DNA of 64,000 nucleotides from Limnomonas spitsbergensis (GCA_037349105.1 JAYJMM010000014.1:62001-126000); one strand, 5' to 3'. Numbered from the stretch's first letter, positions 20,295-30,059 are shown. The notes: generated from the letters alone by a model not told the origin. A program made the numbers and translations.

Positions 20295-21220
20295 TCACGC
20301 AGCGTCGAGGAGAGAGTCTGCCCAGAAAGACGCCTGTTCGTTCGTGTGAGCGCGTCCTGAACCCACGTAGTTCAAGCGCTCTCGAGGGTCTTGATCCACT
20401 TCAGAACATGAGAGTGACGTCGCAACCCATTGGCCCGTTTGAATACTGCAATCGTCGGCGTCCGCACGCCACCTGCCTCTGCCAAAGCGAGCGACGTGTC
20501 CCCGAAGCGCGTACCGTACATAGTTTTCACAAAAGAGGACAACTCCAAGCACGTCCGCGACAGGAGCCATGGACCCAACATTGCGTTCGGTGGTGCCTCG
20601 TCCAGATGCTTCAGCAAGATCGACCTGGCACGCATGATGGTTGTGCGGGATGATGCGCAGCTGCCGCCGAAAACAGGGCTGGGTCTGTGTGCGTCCACAC
20701 GGTGTCCCTGAATCGCAACGCGTTCACTTGTTTCCGCACTGCTTCCCGGAGGACGCCGACGGGGAATGCGGAAAATTCCGAGACAGCTGCGGACACTCTC
20801 CGTCTCAGGATCTTTGGGCCATGTATTTCGTAGCCGTGCATCTCGTACCATGTACACCCGTGCGCCAGAAGGGACCTGAATCCCAGGTCAAACTCACTCA
20901 GTGGGGTGCATGCGATCTTGGGCGGCATCCTGCAACATCAGGTGTGTCCCGCCGAGTGCTTTGGTCACGAACTGTTCCGCCAAACGCAACACTTGAGGCC
21001 CACTGAGGGCTGGCGTCTTTCGCAAGTAAACGAGGTAGTGTGGGTCACCGCTCAATACAGGCTCTTCGATTCGGAAAGCTTGCTTGTACTGATGGAAGGT
21101 GCGACCCTTGGCATGCCATGTACGCACCTTGATCATTTCCACCACCATCATATATATTTCCGACGCGAAAGCCCATGGCCACCCAACACCGGGTAAAAGC
21201 AGCGAAGAATATGAAGCCAT
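20295..21220 (-). pseudogene. Decayed gene, frame broken at least twice
   Basis: Reading from 21220 downwards, the frame ending at 20894 (HYLVYLRKTPALSGPQVLRL) is continued in protein-like style in another frame (20611-20928: FDLGFRSLLAHG, YEMHGYEIHGPKIL, VGVLREAVRKQVNALRF), and then in others (20372-20857: LGPWLLSRTCLELSSFVK; 20295-20570). The pieces lie end to end on one strand and no single frame spans them. This fits an old viral gene with frameshifts. No family was recognised. A sequencing or assembly error could also give this pattern. Confidence 0.5.
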
Positions 21221-21225
21221 GCATG

Positions 21226-21870
21226 CTAGTGCCTTGCTGCGAGGCGCACGTAGACGTGATTGCCGCCTCCCTCCTTGCCCCCGACTCTACGGCACATCAG
21301 ATGGCACACGACGGCCTTCTCGTTGACCTTGCGCGTCTGCGCGAGCGTGACGCGGTCGAAGCCGAGGTCGTTCTCCAGGTGGTACGCCGCCGCGATGCGC
21401 GCTGTTGCCTCGACGGCTCTCAGGACACGGATCGTCGTCGCTGCGCCGTTTATCGCGACGGACCGCGTGGCAAAGTATTCATCGTTGATGGGGTAGAATA
21501 TCTTCACTTTGCCGGTGTGGAACAGCTTGTCGCCCATGCCGACGACCCCGCTGGTCCTCACGAAGTCATCCGCTGAATCGTGTCCGAGCCTCCAGCACAC
21601 CGCGAGACCTGCCGTGTCCTCCAGCCCGAACGCTCCGACTTTGAAGCTCTCAGGGAATTCGCCGACGCCCACGAACGGCGTCTTCGTGATGCCCTTCGAC
21701 ACGACGAGGGCGTGCTCCCCAAGCGCGTCGACCGCCGCCTTCTTAATGCGTTTCTTAGGGACGATCGTTTTTTGGGGGGGCGCACCCCCAGAGTAGGATG
21801 GCGCTAATGTGTGCCACAAGGAGGGGGGCGGGGCAGCCTGCCAGTTGGGGATGACTAGCGTGGCCAACAT
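21226..21870 (-). CDS. Hypothetical protein, about 214 residues
   Basis: The ATG at 21870 (MLATLVIPNWQ) is preferred to the frame's first codon. The body is mixed alpha/beta (ALVVSKGITKTPFVGVGEF, FHTGKVKIFYPINDEYFATR) and ends VRLAARH. No membrane segment, repeat or catalytic motif is evident. It abuts the decayed gene on its 3' side (6 bp). Confidence 0.6.
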   Translation of the reverse strand: MLATLVIPNWQAAPPPSLWHTLAPSYSGGAPPQKTIVPKKRIKKAAVDALGEHALVVSKGITKTPFVGVGEFPESFKVGAFGLEDTAGLAVCWRLGHDSADDFVRTSGVVGMGDKLFHTGKVKIFYPINDEYFATRSVAINGAATTIRVLRAVEATARIAAAYHLENDLGFDRVTLAQTRKVNEKAVVCHLMCRRVGGKEGGGNHVYVRLAARH

Positions 21871-21953
21871 ATTCGAGGAGCGTGAGTACATAGAATGGGG
21901 GTAGAAAAACAAAAATCGCGTCCGTCTTTAGTAGTAGGAGCACGTGACCCAAA

Positions 21954-22196
21954 ATGTTCGTCGCAAAGATGGCGAAAGACAGGTTTGGGTCAATCATCGT
22001 GTCGGTCATCCTCGGTCTCGGCTTGGCCGCCATTTTCCGCCGAGTGTGCACAGGGAATGGGTGCGTCGTCATCAAGGCGCCGAGCCACACGGAGGTAGAC
22101 GAGTACGTTTACAAGATCGACAAGGCGTGCTACAAGTACACACCCAACCTGGTCCCTTGCAAGGGCGTCGCTGGGGGCGGCATCGTACATCCCTGA
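21954..22196 (+). CDS. Small conserved-type viral membrane protein
   Basis: 80 residues: a short basic N-terminus, one hydrophobic segment at about residues 13-28 (SIIVSVILGLGLAAIF), RRVC, then a small Cys-containing ectodomain (CVVIKAP, YVYKIDKACYKYTPNLVPC). The arrangement of a single span followed by RxVC and a KCYKYTP-like segment is what I recall for a small virion membrane protein shared by algal giant viruses and mimivirus relatives; that match is from memory and not searched. It is divergent from 21870 and convergent with the GH65-like gene. Confidence 0.65.
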   Translation: MFVAKMAKDRFGSIIVSVILGLGLAAIFRRVCTGNGCVVIKAPSHTEVDEYVYKIDKACYKYTPNLVPCKGVAGGGIVHP

Positions 22197-22261
22197 GTAG
22201 CTGCATTTATTCGGCGGTACTCACATCTATAACACGCGGTTTGATAGTATCGCGCCATCAG

Positions 22262-24493
22262 TCACAACGTCACCGCATTCACCGACCAGGGCGTGTACAT
22301 CGCCGGCGTTGTGCCGCTGCCTCCGCCGATGTAGCTAGCGCTGTTCATGAGCACGACGTCGGTCCGCATCTGCCCGAGACCGTACATGTGCAGACGATCC
22401 CAGCCGGCCGGAAGAGGGGCCGACGCAACCGCATTCACGCCCAACGGCGCGTACTCCTCGCCCGCCTGATTCACGCCGCCCTGCGCACGCACGCCCCCGA
22501 GCCCCTGTACGAAGGCGAGAAGCAGTTGCGCAGACAGTCCAAGGTCGTTCGGGGCCGACGCCGCACCACCGGCGGGGCGCAAATTGCCCCAGCCGACGCC
22601 GACGTCCGCGTGCGCGTCGAGGACGGCGTCCAACGCAGTCTTGAACGCTGAGACGTACGCCACCCTGGTGGCGGCAGCCGACGCGGTCGACTGAAGCGCG
22701 ACGAAGTCGCCGATCGCCTTTGCAGATGGCGAGGCGTCCTGCCTGCGCTGCATGGCATTCGACCAGTGGTCCAGGTTGACCGGCGTCGCAGCTGCGCTCA
22801 GACCGAGGTCGGAGGATGTCAGGGACACCAGGGGGTCCGAGAGCGCGACAAGCGGCTCCGGGACGGTGAGAGGCCCGGAGCTCCCGGCCGAAGGGGAGGC
22901 CCAGCATGCGAGCAGGCCCGTAGACGCCGACTGCTGCGTCACTGACAGCCCGAAACGCACCGCGCTCCAGGAGGCGGGCGCGATGTTGTGTCCGAGCACG
23001 TACCCTGCCTCGCTCGCACCCTTCAGGCAGGCCACGGCAGCCACGACGGCAAGGGTGCCGTCCACGATCGCTTCGGGCGCGTCGGCCTTGAGCAGCGCGA
23101 GGCCGGCGACACCTGGGAACTCGAACGAGTACGCGCCTGTCTGCACCGCCAGGGAGCACAGCATGTCGGCCGCAGCTGACAGGATCGGAAAGCCGACCGT
23201 GGCGAGCCACGCCCGGTCACGCGTAACCCTGTACAGGTTCCAAGCGTCGACGCCGGTGGTCGACGTGCCATGTACCGCGATGCACGCGCAACGGGACGCG
23301 TACACGCCGGCGCCGATCGGCGCGTATGGATCGCCTTGGCCAGCGCCCGTCTCTCTGCCGCCATACGGAAAACGCACGCCGCGCAGTCCGTCGGCTCGGG
23401 CGAGGGCGGCCGCCTCGGCGAGCCCTTCGAGACGCGCGCTCAGCATCGAACGTGCCGCCTGCGGCTGCGTGAGGACCAACAGGTTGCATAGAAAGTCGTG
23501 TCCGCGACCGACGGCCAGGGTCGTCCCCGCGATGTCGACGCCGCCAGCAGGGGCGCCCTCCCAGGAGGCGCAACAGGCGTGAACGTTGTAAAACGCGTAG
23601 CGCAAAGAGCCCCGGACTCGAGCGTCCACGTCCGTCCCGACGACGTCCACGTACGTGTCCCACCGCCGAGCCCACGCCGCCTCGTGGGCCGCGACCAGGA
23701 CGTCCACGCGCTCGCGACGCTTGAGCAGCCGAGACGCCGACAGGCAGGCGGGCGCCGAAGACGACGTGTGCACCGTCAGCACGTGCACGGTCAAGGACGC
23801 CGCATCGGACCTGGGGGCGAGACGCATCGTCGTCCACGCCAGACGACCACCCGGACCGGACGTGTCGTAGCCGATCGACTCGATGCCAACGCCCTCCACG
23901 ACGTACGTGCTCACGCTCGCTGCCTGCTCCGCCCGCGCGCTCAGCATGAAGAGCGCGGGCGCGTCCGCCGTGAGGATCGACTCGCCAGCGAACTCGATGC
24001 CGCCGCTGAGGTCCGGTGCGGCCAGGACCTCGTGCGTGAGCGTGACGTGCCTGTCGTTGCCGGGGGGCGGCGTCAGAACGAGCGTGTGTAAGACGCAACC
24101 CGGCAGGTGCATCAGCACACGGACGGTGTGACGCGTCATCGCGCCGGAGACCGCGTCGACGAACGCGGCCTCGAATGCGCCCCGGAGCATGTCGAGGCGG
24201 AGAGTCGCACCGTCGTGCGCCTGGTCGAGCTCGACGCCGTCGACGGCCAGGCGGAGACGCGAACACTGGAAGCAAGGGGAGGCGACGCCCGAAGCGCGGG
24301 ATCGACTCGTTCGGAGCGCCACCACGCCGGCGGATGGTGACGACGACGAAGATGCGTCCAGGGCTGGTAGCAGAGCGATGCTGCCGTTGCTCAAAACGGG
24401 GCCGGCTGACGCCGCTGGGGGCAGGCCGCCAGTGGACAAACGGATCGTCCAGTTGCCGTCGAATTCCATCCGCACACTGTCACTTGCGCACAT
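22262..24493 (-). CDS. GH65-like (alpha/alpha)6-barrel protein, probably inactive
   Basis: 743 residues. The architecture matches GH65 (trehalose/maltose/kojibiose phosphorylases, acid trehalase, ATHL1): an N-terminal beta-sandwich (to about residue 250), the linker AAHEAAWARRWDTYVDVVG (268-286), and the barrel with GHDFLCNLLVLTQPQAARSM (331-350) in place of the family's GHxFWDTE, then LARADGLRGVRFPYGGRETG (364-383). In GH65 enzymes the general acid Glu lies in a GPDEY motif before a VDN segment; here the matching region (GVAGLALLKAD ... VDG, 461-479) has no such Glu. FWDTE is also lost. The protein is therefore likely a non-catalytic, sugar-binding or structural derivative. The strongly Ala/Gly/Val-rich, GC-rich coding leaves long antisense frames open. 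Confidence 0.7.
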   Translation of the reverse strand: MCASDSVRMEFDGNWTIRLSTGGLPPAASAGPVLSNGSIALLPALDASSSSSPSAGVVALRTSRSRASGVASPCFQCSRLRLAVDGVELDQAHDGATLRLDMLRGAFEAAFVDAVSGAMTRHTVRVLMHLPGCVLHTLVLTPPPGNDRHVTLTHEVLAAPDLSGGIEFAGESILTADAPALFMLSARAEQAASVSTYVVEGVGIESIGYDTSGPGGRLAWTTMRLAPRSDAASLTVHVLTVHTSSSAPACLSASRLLKRRERVDVLVAAHEAAWARRWDTYVDVVGTDVDARVRGSLRYAFYNVHACCASWEGAPAGGVDIAGTTLAVGRGHDFLCNLLVLTQPQAARSMLSARLEGLAEAAALARADGLRGVRFPYGGRETGAGQGDPYAPIGAGVYASRCACIAVHGTSTTGVDAWNLYRVTRDRAWLATVGFPILSAAADMLCSLAVQTGAYSFEFPGVAGLALLKADAPEAIVDGTLAVVAAVACLKGASEAGYVLGHNIAPASWSAVRFGLSVTQQSASTGLLACWASPSAGSSGPLTVPEPLVALSDPLVSLTSSDLGLSAAATPVNLDHWSNAMQRRQDASPSAKAIGDFVALQSTASAAATRVAYVSAFKTALDAVLDAHADVGVGWGNLRPAGGAASAPNDLGLSAQLLLAFVQGLGGVRAQGGVNQAGEEYAPLGVNAVASAPLPAGWDRLHMYGLGQMRTDVVLMNSASYIGGGSGTTPAMYTPWSVNAVTL

Positions 24494-24666
24494 TTCAGCA
24501 CGGGCGCGCCGGGCGCGATGTGATAGTCAAGAGGCGTCACACTGTCCGTCGGCTTTTATTACATTATTCGGGTCCTGTGCGTGTGCGTGAATCATGTGAA
24601 TACTGGCGTGGCACGTAATCCTTACAGCGGAAATGCGTGTTCACAAAACACTCAACGGCGCCCTGG

Positions 24667-25860
24667 CTAGTCGGTGGAGATGAAGAGAGAAAAAGGCGCG
24701 ACCACGCCTCGCTGGTGCATCAGTGCATCTTTCCGCCGGCGTAGCCACACTGCCATCTCGGCTTCCGCAACCACCTGCTCAGCGACGGCGTACGCTGCGG
24801 CGTGCGCATCCCGCTGCAGCTGCCGCTGCCTCGAGAGCTCGTCTACACCATGTATTTCTATCCATGCGAGGCGGACGCTCTCCACGTAGGGTCCAGCTTC
24901 GGAAGGCACGCCAGCAATGAGCAGGCCGTCGACCATGGCCATCAGCAGCTGATCATCAGACACGCCGGAGCCGTCGAAGACGTCCAGCCCTGCATCCCCG
25001 TCATGGAGGCCACACAGCTTGTTGTAGGCATCGAGACTCTTGACGAAGACGGGCATATTTAGGGTGCTTTGCGCAGTCCGATGTGGCTTCGATGACACGT
25101 CGTACATGGCAGGCATTCCAGGCATGCCAACAACTGGCACACGCTTGGAATCCACGTTTTCGCCGATCCTCAGCGCAGCACCGGCGCCGGCAAGATGTAT
25201 GGGCGCGCGGAATTCCCTCTTCTGTGTCTGCCGAGCCGGGGGCAGACGCCCTGGGAGCGCAGCGTTGGACGCCAGCCGTGTTGCAGCCAATGCGACGACG
25301 ACGGGCTTGACGTACACGGCGGGCTGCGCCAGGAGAGCGACACGGGCATCCTTTTTTTTCGAGTTCCTGTGGATCATCCTGTTCGAGGATTCGATCTTGC
25401 TCCTGCAAACGCCGACACCGTTGGAGTACTTTCCAAGCCCCCTGCGGAGGAGAGCACACATGGGGGACATCGTATGACATTCAGGTCGGTTCGGAGAGAG
25501 AGAATGCACATCATTATCACCTCGGGCATCGAAAGCCTGCCATGCGCCCGACAGGCAGACCTTGTTTCCTCAACGTGTCATCGATGCAATCCTGGGGGGC
25601 AACACACACACACGTTGTGCATTATAATTATGTGATATCCCGTTCGATGTAAAAAGACCCACCGTGTGATACACATTGCTGCCACACTCGGATCGAAAGC
25701 AGTTGAGAACAGTGCACAGTTCCTCCTGCATCGAAAAAAACATCGGGTGAAACGAGGGAGGCTGTGAGGAGTGCCCCCCTTTTCTAGAACGTTCGCTCAC
25801 CTCCTGATGAACGACATCGCCACACCACAAGCAAATCGTGCGCTTATATTCCTCGGCCAT
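24667..25860 (-). CDS. Four-exon Cys-rich (PHD/RING-like) zinc-finger protein
   Basis: Exons 25801-25860, 25663-25725, 25521-25591 and 24667-25441; introns of 75, 71 and 79 bp. Donors are GAG|GTGAGC, ACG|GTGGGT and GAG|GTGATA; acceptors are GATGCAG, CCCCCCAG and CTCCGCAG. Junction phases 0, 0 and 2 join without a stop, giving about 322 residues. The first three small exons plus the start of exon 4 assemble one Cys/His cluster: CLWCG, a CFRSEC pair, YHTDC, FRCPRG and GVCRSK, arranged like a PHD/RING-type finger. The rest is basic, then Ala-rich with a charged helix (QRQLQRDAHAAAYAVAEQVV). It lies deep inside the block of viral-type genes, so it is either a host gene picked up with its introns or a viral gene with introns. 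Function unknown. Confidence 0.65.
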
Positions 25861-25894
25861 GCTAATATATCAAAATGACGATTGGGCAGACGTT

Positions 25895-26206
25895 TTAAAT
25901 AGGGTATGTATGTACTTTCCCCACACGGTTAAGTGACATCCCGTCCCGAAAACGCTTGACGGTTTCGTGGTGGCTGGCCAGCGTCATCATCCGATGCAAG
26001 TCGGCTGCGGAAGCGGTGACGACCCCCCCTTGCAGGGATTGAAATGAAGCACATGTGTTTATTGCGGGGGCGACACGCTCACGGAAGCTTCGAACTGCGT
26101 CCGTGTGGCTCGCCAGTGACAGATGGCGATGGGCCTCCGCGGTGACGGGTGCCGTGGATACGAGAGGTTGTGGGCTCAGGGAGGCCATCGTTTTGTTCGT
26201 GTTCAT
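25895..26206 (-). CDS. Hypothetical protein with an internal duplication
   Basis: 103 residues. Two related segments are visible: AEAHRHLSLASHTDAVRSFR and AADLHRMMTLASHHETVKRF, both with (H)R-hydrophobic-LASHxxxVxxFR. The protein is thus a tandem repeat of one ~45-residue helical unit. No family recognised. Confidence 0.55.
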   Translation of the reverse strand: MNTNKTMASLSPQPLVSTAPVTAEAHRHLSLASHTDAVRSFRERVAPAINTCASFQSLQGGVVTASAADLHRMMTLASHHETVKRFRDGMSLNRVGKVHTYPI

Positions 26207-26374
26207 TGCGACTACACCTATACTATCGGCAGTTAACTCCTTTGGCGCACCATCATTTGCGTGCGTCGTGCATCCGCGACCAAGACGGCTTCATTTCCCA
26301 CAACGTTTATGAGGAGGCCTGGGTGGCGGTGTGATGGGTCGTGATCCGCGCCTCTCTGAATCTGTCAACTTTTA

Positions 26375-27035
26375 TCAGAGCACGAGCGCACACAAAAGGT
26401 AAAGCGAAACGCGAGTGGGGGCGTCGGCGGTTGCAGTGTACGGTACGATTTTTCCACAAGACCATCGCGCCCGCCGGCACCGAGACACGGTTGCATTTTC
26501 TGGGTGACCGCGTGTGTGCGGCAGTTCAAAGTAGTCGTTCTTGTTCGACGCCACGAGATCAGGGAAGGTGTGGTGAATCCACGCACGAGTGCCCCCCACC
26601 GACGCCGGCCACATCACGAAGCCACCGCTCTCACGGGTCTGTGCGTCAGCCAGATTCAGGAAGCTCTGGTAGCAGATCAGGGTCACAACGCCGCGCGTTT
26701 GCGTGCCCCGTGTCGTACGTAGCAAGCGCAGTCGAAGGAGCTTATCTGCTGTGCCGCGTCGACGCCCCAGAGGCGCGGCAACACCTCTCGCATGTGAACA
26801 ACCTTGCGCGTGTGGGGGTGAGTGTCCGATACCCCCGGACTTAGCCCGTCGTCCCCACCGACTCGGGCTGGATGCGGCGCCATGCTTCGAGCTGAAGGAG
26901 ATACGCCGCGGCCTTTGACTCCTGGATGCATCGAACCACCACGTGACATTCGCGACGCAAGGGGGGCCGAATTTCGGGAGACCCCACCGCGGACCGTTCG
27001 AACGTCGTCTCTCTGCACCGGTTCATCACTCGCAC
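26375..27035 (-). pseudogene. Decayed gene split over three frames
   Basis: Three consecutive minus-strand segments read as one protein: RRECHVVVRCIQESKAAAYL (frame ending 26841), then VVHMREVLPRLWGVDAAQQI (frame ending 26683), then VTLICYQSFLNLADAQTRES and FVMWPASVGGTRAWIH (frame ending 26375). Each change needs a one- or two-base shift. Family not recognised. It sits next to the diverged left-end repeat at 27043. Confidence 0.45.
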
Positions 27036-27042
27036 ACATATT

Positions 27043-27125
27043 CATACTCAGCACCAGGAATAGAGTGGAGCATGTACGGGGACGTGTACCATTTGAGTGT
27101 GAACGCTAGCGTGTGCATTGCGTGA
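27043..27125 (+). mobile_element. Solo left end of the Fanzor-element family
   Basis: TACTCAGCACCAGGAATAG, AGTGGAGCATG, GTGTACCATTTGAG and GTGAACGCTAGCGTGTGCAT match the shared left-end sequence along nearly its full length. A broken IS630/Tc1-like transposase lies about 650 bp to the right. Confidence 0.8.
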
Positions 27126-27253
27126 GATCGTACAGATACGCGTAAACACATAGCCCCTCGCGAGCTCGGCTCCATAGCGGCGACGACGCAACAAAAAAAA
27201 TGAATGCCGCGGAGTGTTAAACCAAGTTCATATCTCTCTTACACGAACTCACA

Positions 27254-27628
27254 ATGCCTACTCTCGTTGTACGTCCCTACATGGTGTGCCAATTCGTGCA
27301 CCGAAAGCCAACACCCGTCCATATCTATGCGACGACGTTTGTTAGCAATACTGTAGAACCTGCGCATATCGAGAATGGATTCGTCGTGCACGAGTTTCCT
27401 GGATTTCCGATCTTGGAACTTTCAACAGAGACGACCAAGATCGGAGTTGCAAGCGTCACATCAGACGTCAAGAGCGCGAAGAGTCACCCGCTGGCCCACG
27501 ACATGCTTGATTTTGAGATGTCGGGGATCAAGCTGCCCGAGATTAAGACTCCCAACCCGATGCAAGCAAAGCACGCAAATGTCGTGCAGTATCCTGGATA
27601 TCCGCTTCCTCCCTGGATGTGCTCGTGA
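27254..27628 (+). CDS. Hypothetical protein, 124 residues
   Basis: Starts ATG at 27254, close to a TTTCTCTTACACG pyrimidine-rich leader. Mostly beta-type composition (TLVVRPYMVCQFVHRK, NGFVVHEFPGFPILEL) and a Pro/Lys-rich end (PGYPLPPWMCS). No domain recognised; lower GC than the neighbouring viral genes. Confidence 0.55.
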   Translation: MPTLVVRPYMVCQFVHRKPTPVHIYATTFVSNTVEPAHIENGFVVHEFPGFPILELSTETTKIGVASVTSDVKSAKSHPLAHDMLDFEMSGIKLPEIKTPNPMQAKHANVVQYPGYPLPPWMCS

Positions 27629-27769
27629 TTTATTGAAATGCAAGCAAAGCACGGCAAAAGTGTCTCCCTTGGTTTGTCGGACCCGTCGCCCGCTGAAGAA
27701 GTTGGGTAAACAAGGGAACATATTTTTTTACGTATTAATCACTGGTCAAACCCTACAATGAAGTCGGCG

Positions 27770-28420
27770 TACAGGCGTGGCCTTCGCGTTCGTGTTGTTG
27801 CAGACGATCCCGCAGCTGACGCAGTTCATGTCTGTTTGATGGAGTACAGCGTGGATCGCTGACCCTTGAGACATACGTAAGCGACTCTGTGCGCTGTTAT
27901 AGTCTACCAATACAGAAGAGGGTGGGCTCCAACAGGAGAGGAACTCAGAGTAAAGAAAGTTGGCTGCTCGACAGACCAGTACAACAGTGTTGGCTTGTGC
28001 TTCTGAGACGGGCTGGGTCAAAACCCTTGAGAAAAAAGGTGCTGTGGACCGATCCGAGTTCTGCCAGTTCATAGGAGGTCTAGACCTGCCAGCCGGATCG
28101 GTGCTCATGATGGACAATGTATCCATCCATAAAGGCTATATGACGTTCTAAGATCTTTCGGGAGAAGAACTTCGTTGCGTTGTACGTACCACCGTACTCA
28201 CCATGGTTCAACCCCATTCAGGGGTGCTTCTCGATCGTCAAACGCCGGTATCCTGTCAACCAGAACATACCCGACTCCTTCAGCTGTCTGACACCACAGC
28301 ACTTCTCATCATTTTTTCGGAAGTCCATGGCGTCGTACGGCGTCGACAAGGGTGATGCGCGCACCAACGTAGATGAGATGGACAAGCCAGATCCACCGCC
28401 TGTTCACCCTACCGCAGCCG
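27770..28420 (+). pseudogene. Broken IS630/Tc1-mariner-type DDE transposase
   Basis: Recognisable pieces in different frames: RRGWAPTGEELRV (near 27913-27950), LPAGSVLMMDNVSIHKG with the second catalytic Asp (near 28090-28138), and YVPPYSPWFNPIQGCFSIVK, the family's final PYSPxxNPI block (near 28183-28240; the usual Glu after NPI is Gln here). Internal stops and frame changes separate them, so it is inactive. The C-terminal extension (to 28575) is Thr/Arg-rich and probably not transposase. Confidence 0.85.
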
Positions 28421-28843
28421 GAAAAAAACTACGTTTGACAGCTACGACGACCAATGTATTAGTCGAAAGAAAGAAGAACCTAGATGGCGTGCTTACTGAG
28501 ACACGGACTCGCACGCCGCAGACCACGACACAACGACTGCACATGGGCGAACAGGCGTCGTCTGGTGGGGCATAAACATACCACAATGTCCGTGTTCACT
28601 CAAATCCCGACATGTTGCCTCCAGACATCTAGCGCCGACGCGGAACGGAATGCCAGATGCGGTGCCATCACGTGCGGAACGCAAATGTGGACACTAGTCG
28701 AGGCATCCCTGCCACTTCCGGAGAGGGAACCCGTCGACAGAGGCTACCTCAACACACAGGCCCTACGGGCTCTCGTTCGCAACCACGTCGGTGCGCGCTC
28801 CATGCCATGACATGCCAGAACCACGCGGAGACAGATCATTTCG

Positions 28844-29626
28844 TCAATCAAAAACGGTCGAAAGATACTCGGACAAGGACTGTAACACACGGTCCCACAA
28901 CTCCGTGTCGAACGGTACGGGGTGGTTTTGCGCAACGCCGTTGTAGTTCTCGATGAGGAGTCCCTTCTCCGTCTTGTAGATCGACATGTAAGCATGGAGT
29001 TGGACCCGCTCGTACATGGGGACCCCCAGGAACTTGGTCATCCTGTTCTTGATCTCGGTCATCGTGCCGTCCTCGGTGATGCCGTCGTGCTTCCCGCCGA
29101 CGAAGACGTCAAAGTCGTTGATCTGGAACAACAAGTTGGACACCGTGAACCTCTCTGACGTTTTGATGACGACCCCGATTTCCTTGGCGGCGGTCTCCCT
29201 GATCCAGTTCTCTCCGTTGATTCCATGCGCGGCGTACAAGGACGACCTGACCGCATCATATGCCTCCCCCGAGATACCCGGGATGCTCTTGATGGCGGCT
29301 ATCGCGTGTTTGACAGTGTCCGACGATGCTTTGGAATCCATTTCTTTGATGTTCGCCAACGTCTCGGAGAATATGTATTTTGCCGTCTGCGTGAGCCCTT
29401 CGTCCAGCGCCTTTCGTGTCTGTTCGATCGGTGGAAGGTAGTCCTCCGGTACGTTGACAGAGTCGGGCTCTATGGCGTGCAACATCTCGTGTCGCATGTC
29501 TTCCCGACTCATGTACGGGTGCATTCCTGCGAGACCTGCTATTTTGGAGGCGTAGATCACCATCCGTCGTTTTCCGAGCATGTTGGGAGCGGAAATGTGA
29601 GCCCATGACAATTTGACGGCGGACAT
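28844..29626 (-). CDS. PD-(D/E)XK nuclease (YqaJ-like fold)
   Basis: 260 residues. The nuclease signature lies in the second half: NWIRETAAKEIG (140-151), FDVFVGGKHDGITEDG (172-187) with the acidic Asp181, EIKNR with Glu191-x-Lys193, and a downstream YERVQLHAYMSIYKTEKGLL with a conserved Gln209. This order (E, D, ExK, Q) is that of lambda-exonuclease/YqaJ-type nucleases, which viruses use in recombination, DNA end processing or genome maturation. The N-terminal 130 residues are helical and of unknown role; they include a MSREDMRHEMLH segment. Homologues occur in many algal giant viruses. All key residues are present, so it is probably active. Confidence 0.8.
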   Translation of the reverse strand: MSAVKLSWAHISAPNMLGKRRMVIYASKIAGLAGMHPYMSREDMRHEMLHAIEPDSVNVPEDYLPPIEQTRKALDEGLTQTAKYIFSETLANIKEMDSKASSDTVKHAIAAIKSIPGISGEAYDAVRSSLYAAHGINGENWIRETAAKEIGVVIKTSERFTVSNLLFQINDFDVFVGGKHDGITEDGTMTEIKNRMTKFLGVPMYERVQLHAYMSIYKTEKGLLIENYNGVAQNHPVPFDTELWDRVLQSLSEYLSTVFD

Positions 29627-29862
29627 TTTGGAGATGGAATGATTTCGTTGATTCTGGGCAAGGTTTGGACTGGACTACCTTCCACCGATCGAAGGTACGT
29701 AGCTTAAATACAATGTATCGTCATGCCCTTAGACGGTGTTTGAAATACGTCAAATGTTTCCAAAACCCGACCAATCCTCGGTCGACATCCGCTGCCCACG
29801 TGCTTTGCTCCAAAGCTTACAAAAATCATGCACATACGGGTGGCGGTCTTTATTGACTTCAT
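29627..29862. other. Intergenic segment
   Basis: A short plus-strand frame of 63 codons (29665-29856) has no support. A near-repeat of the motif CTTCCACCGATCGAAGGTA seen inside the nuclease gene (29429-29440) recurs at 29682-29697. Confidence 0.3.
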
Positions 29863-30054
29863 TTATTGTATCCGGACGGCGCCGAAAAGATCATTAAACC
29901 CTCCCACTAGAGGAAGGAAGGATTTCAGGAAATACATTTTCACGGCCTCGGAATAGCCGTGCTTGTTGCACAAGGCAGCCGTGCATGACGTGAGCGACGC
30001 CTTGATCATCACACCGAGTTCCTGCATCTTTTCGAACACTTCCCTCTGATCCAT
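29863..30054 (-). CDS. Small hypothetical protein, 63 residues
   Basis: The ATG at 30054 (MDQREVFEKMQELGV) gives a compact helical protein ending LFGAVRIQ. The upstream part of the open frame is translated tandem repeat (AKRNGQGPCGHKG) and was excluded. No family recognised. Confidence 0.45.
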   Translation of the reverse strand: MDQREVFEKMQELGVMIKASLTSCTAALCNKHGYSEAVKMYFLKSFLPLVGGFNDLFGAVRIQ

Positions 30055-30059
30055 GAGGC

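Noticed and set aside
22335..24275. Long alternative frames (291 and 352 codons, minus strand) and plus-strand frames inside the GH65-like gene
   Set aside because: They are shadows of a very GC-rich coding sequence, dominated by Arg/Ala/Gly/Pro.
25001..25480. 159-codon minus-strand frame rich in Cys and Arg
   Set aside because: It is the wrong frame of exon 4 of the spliced zinc-finger gene.
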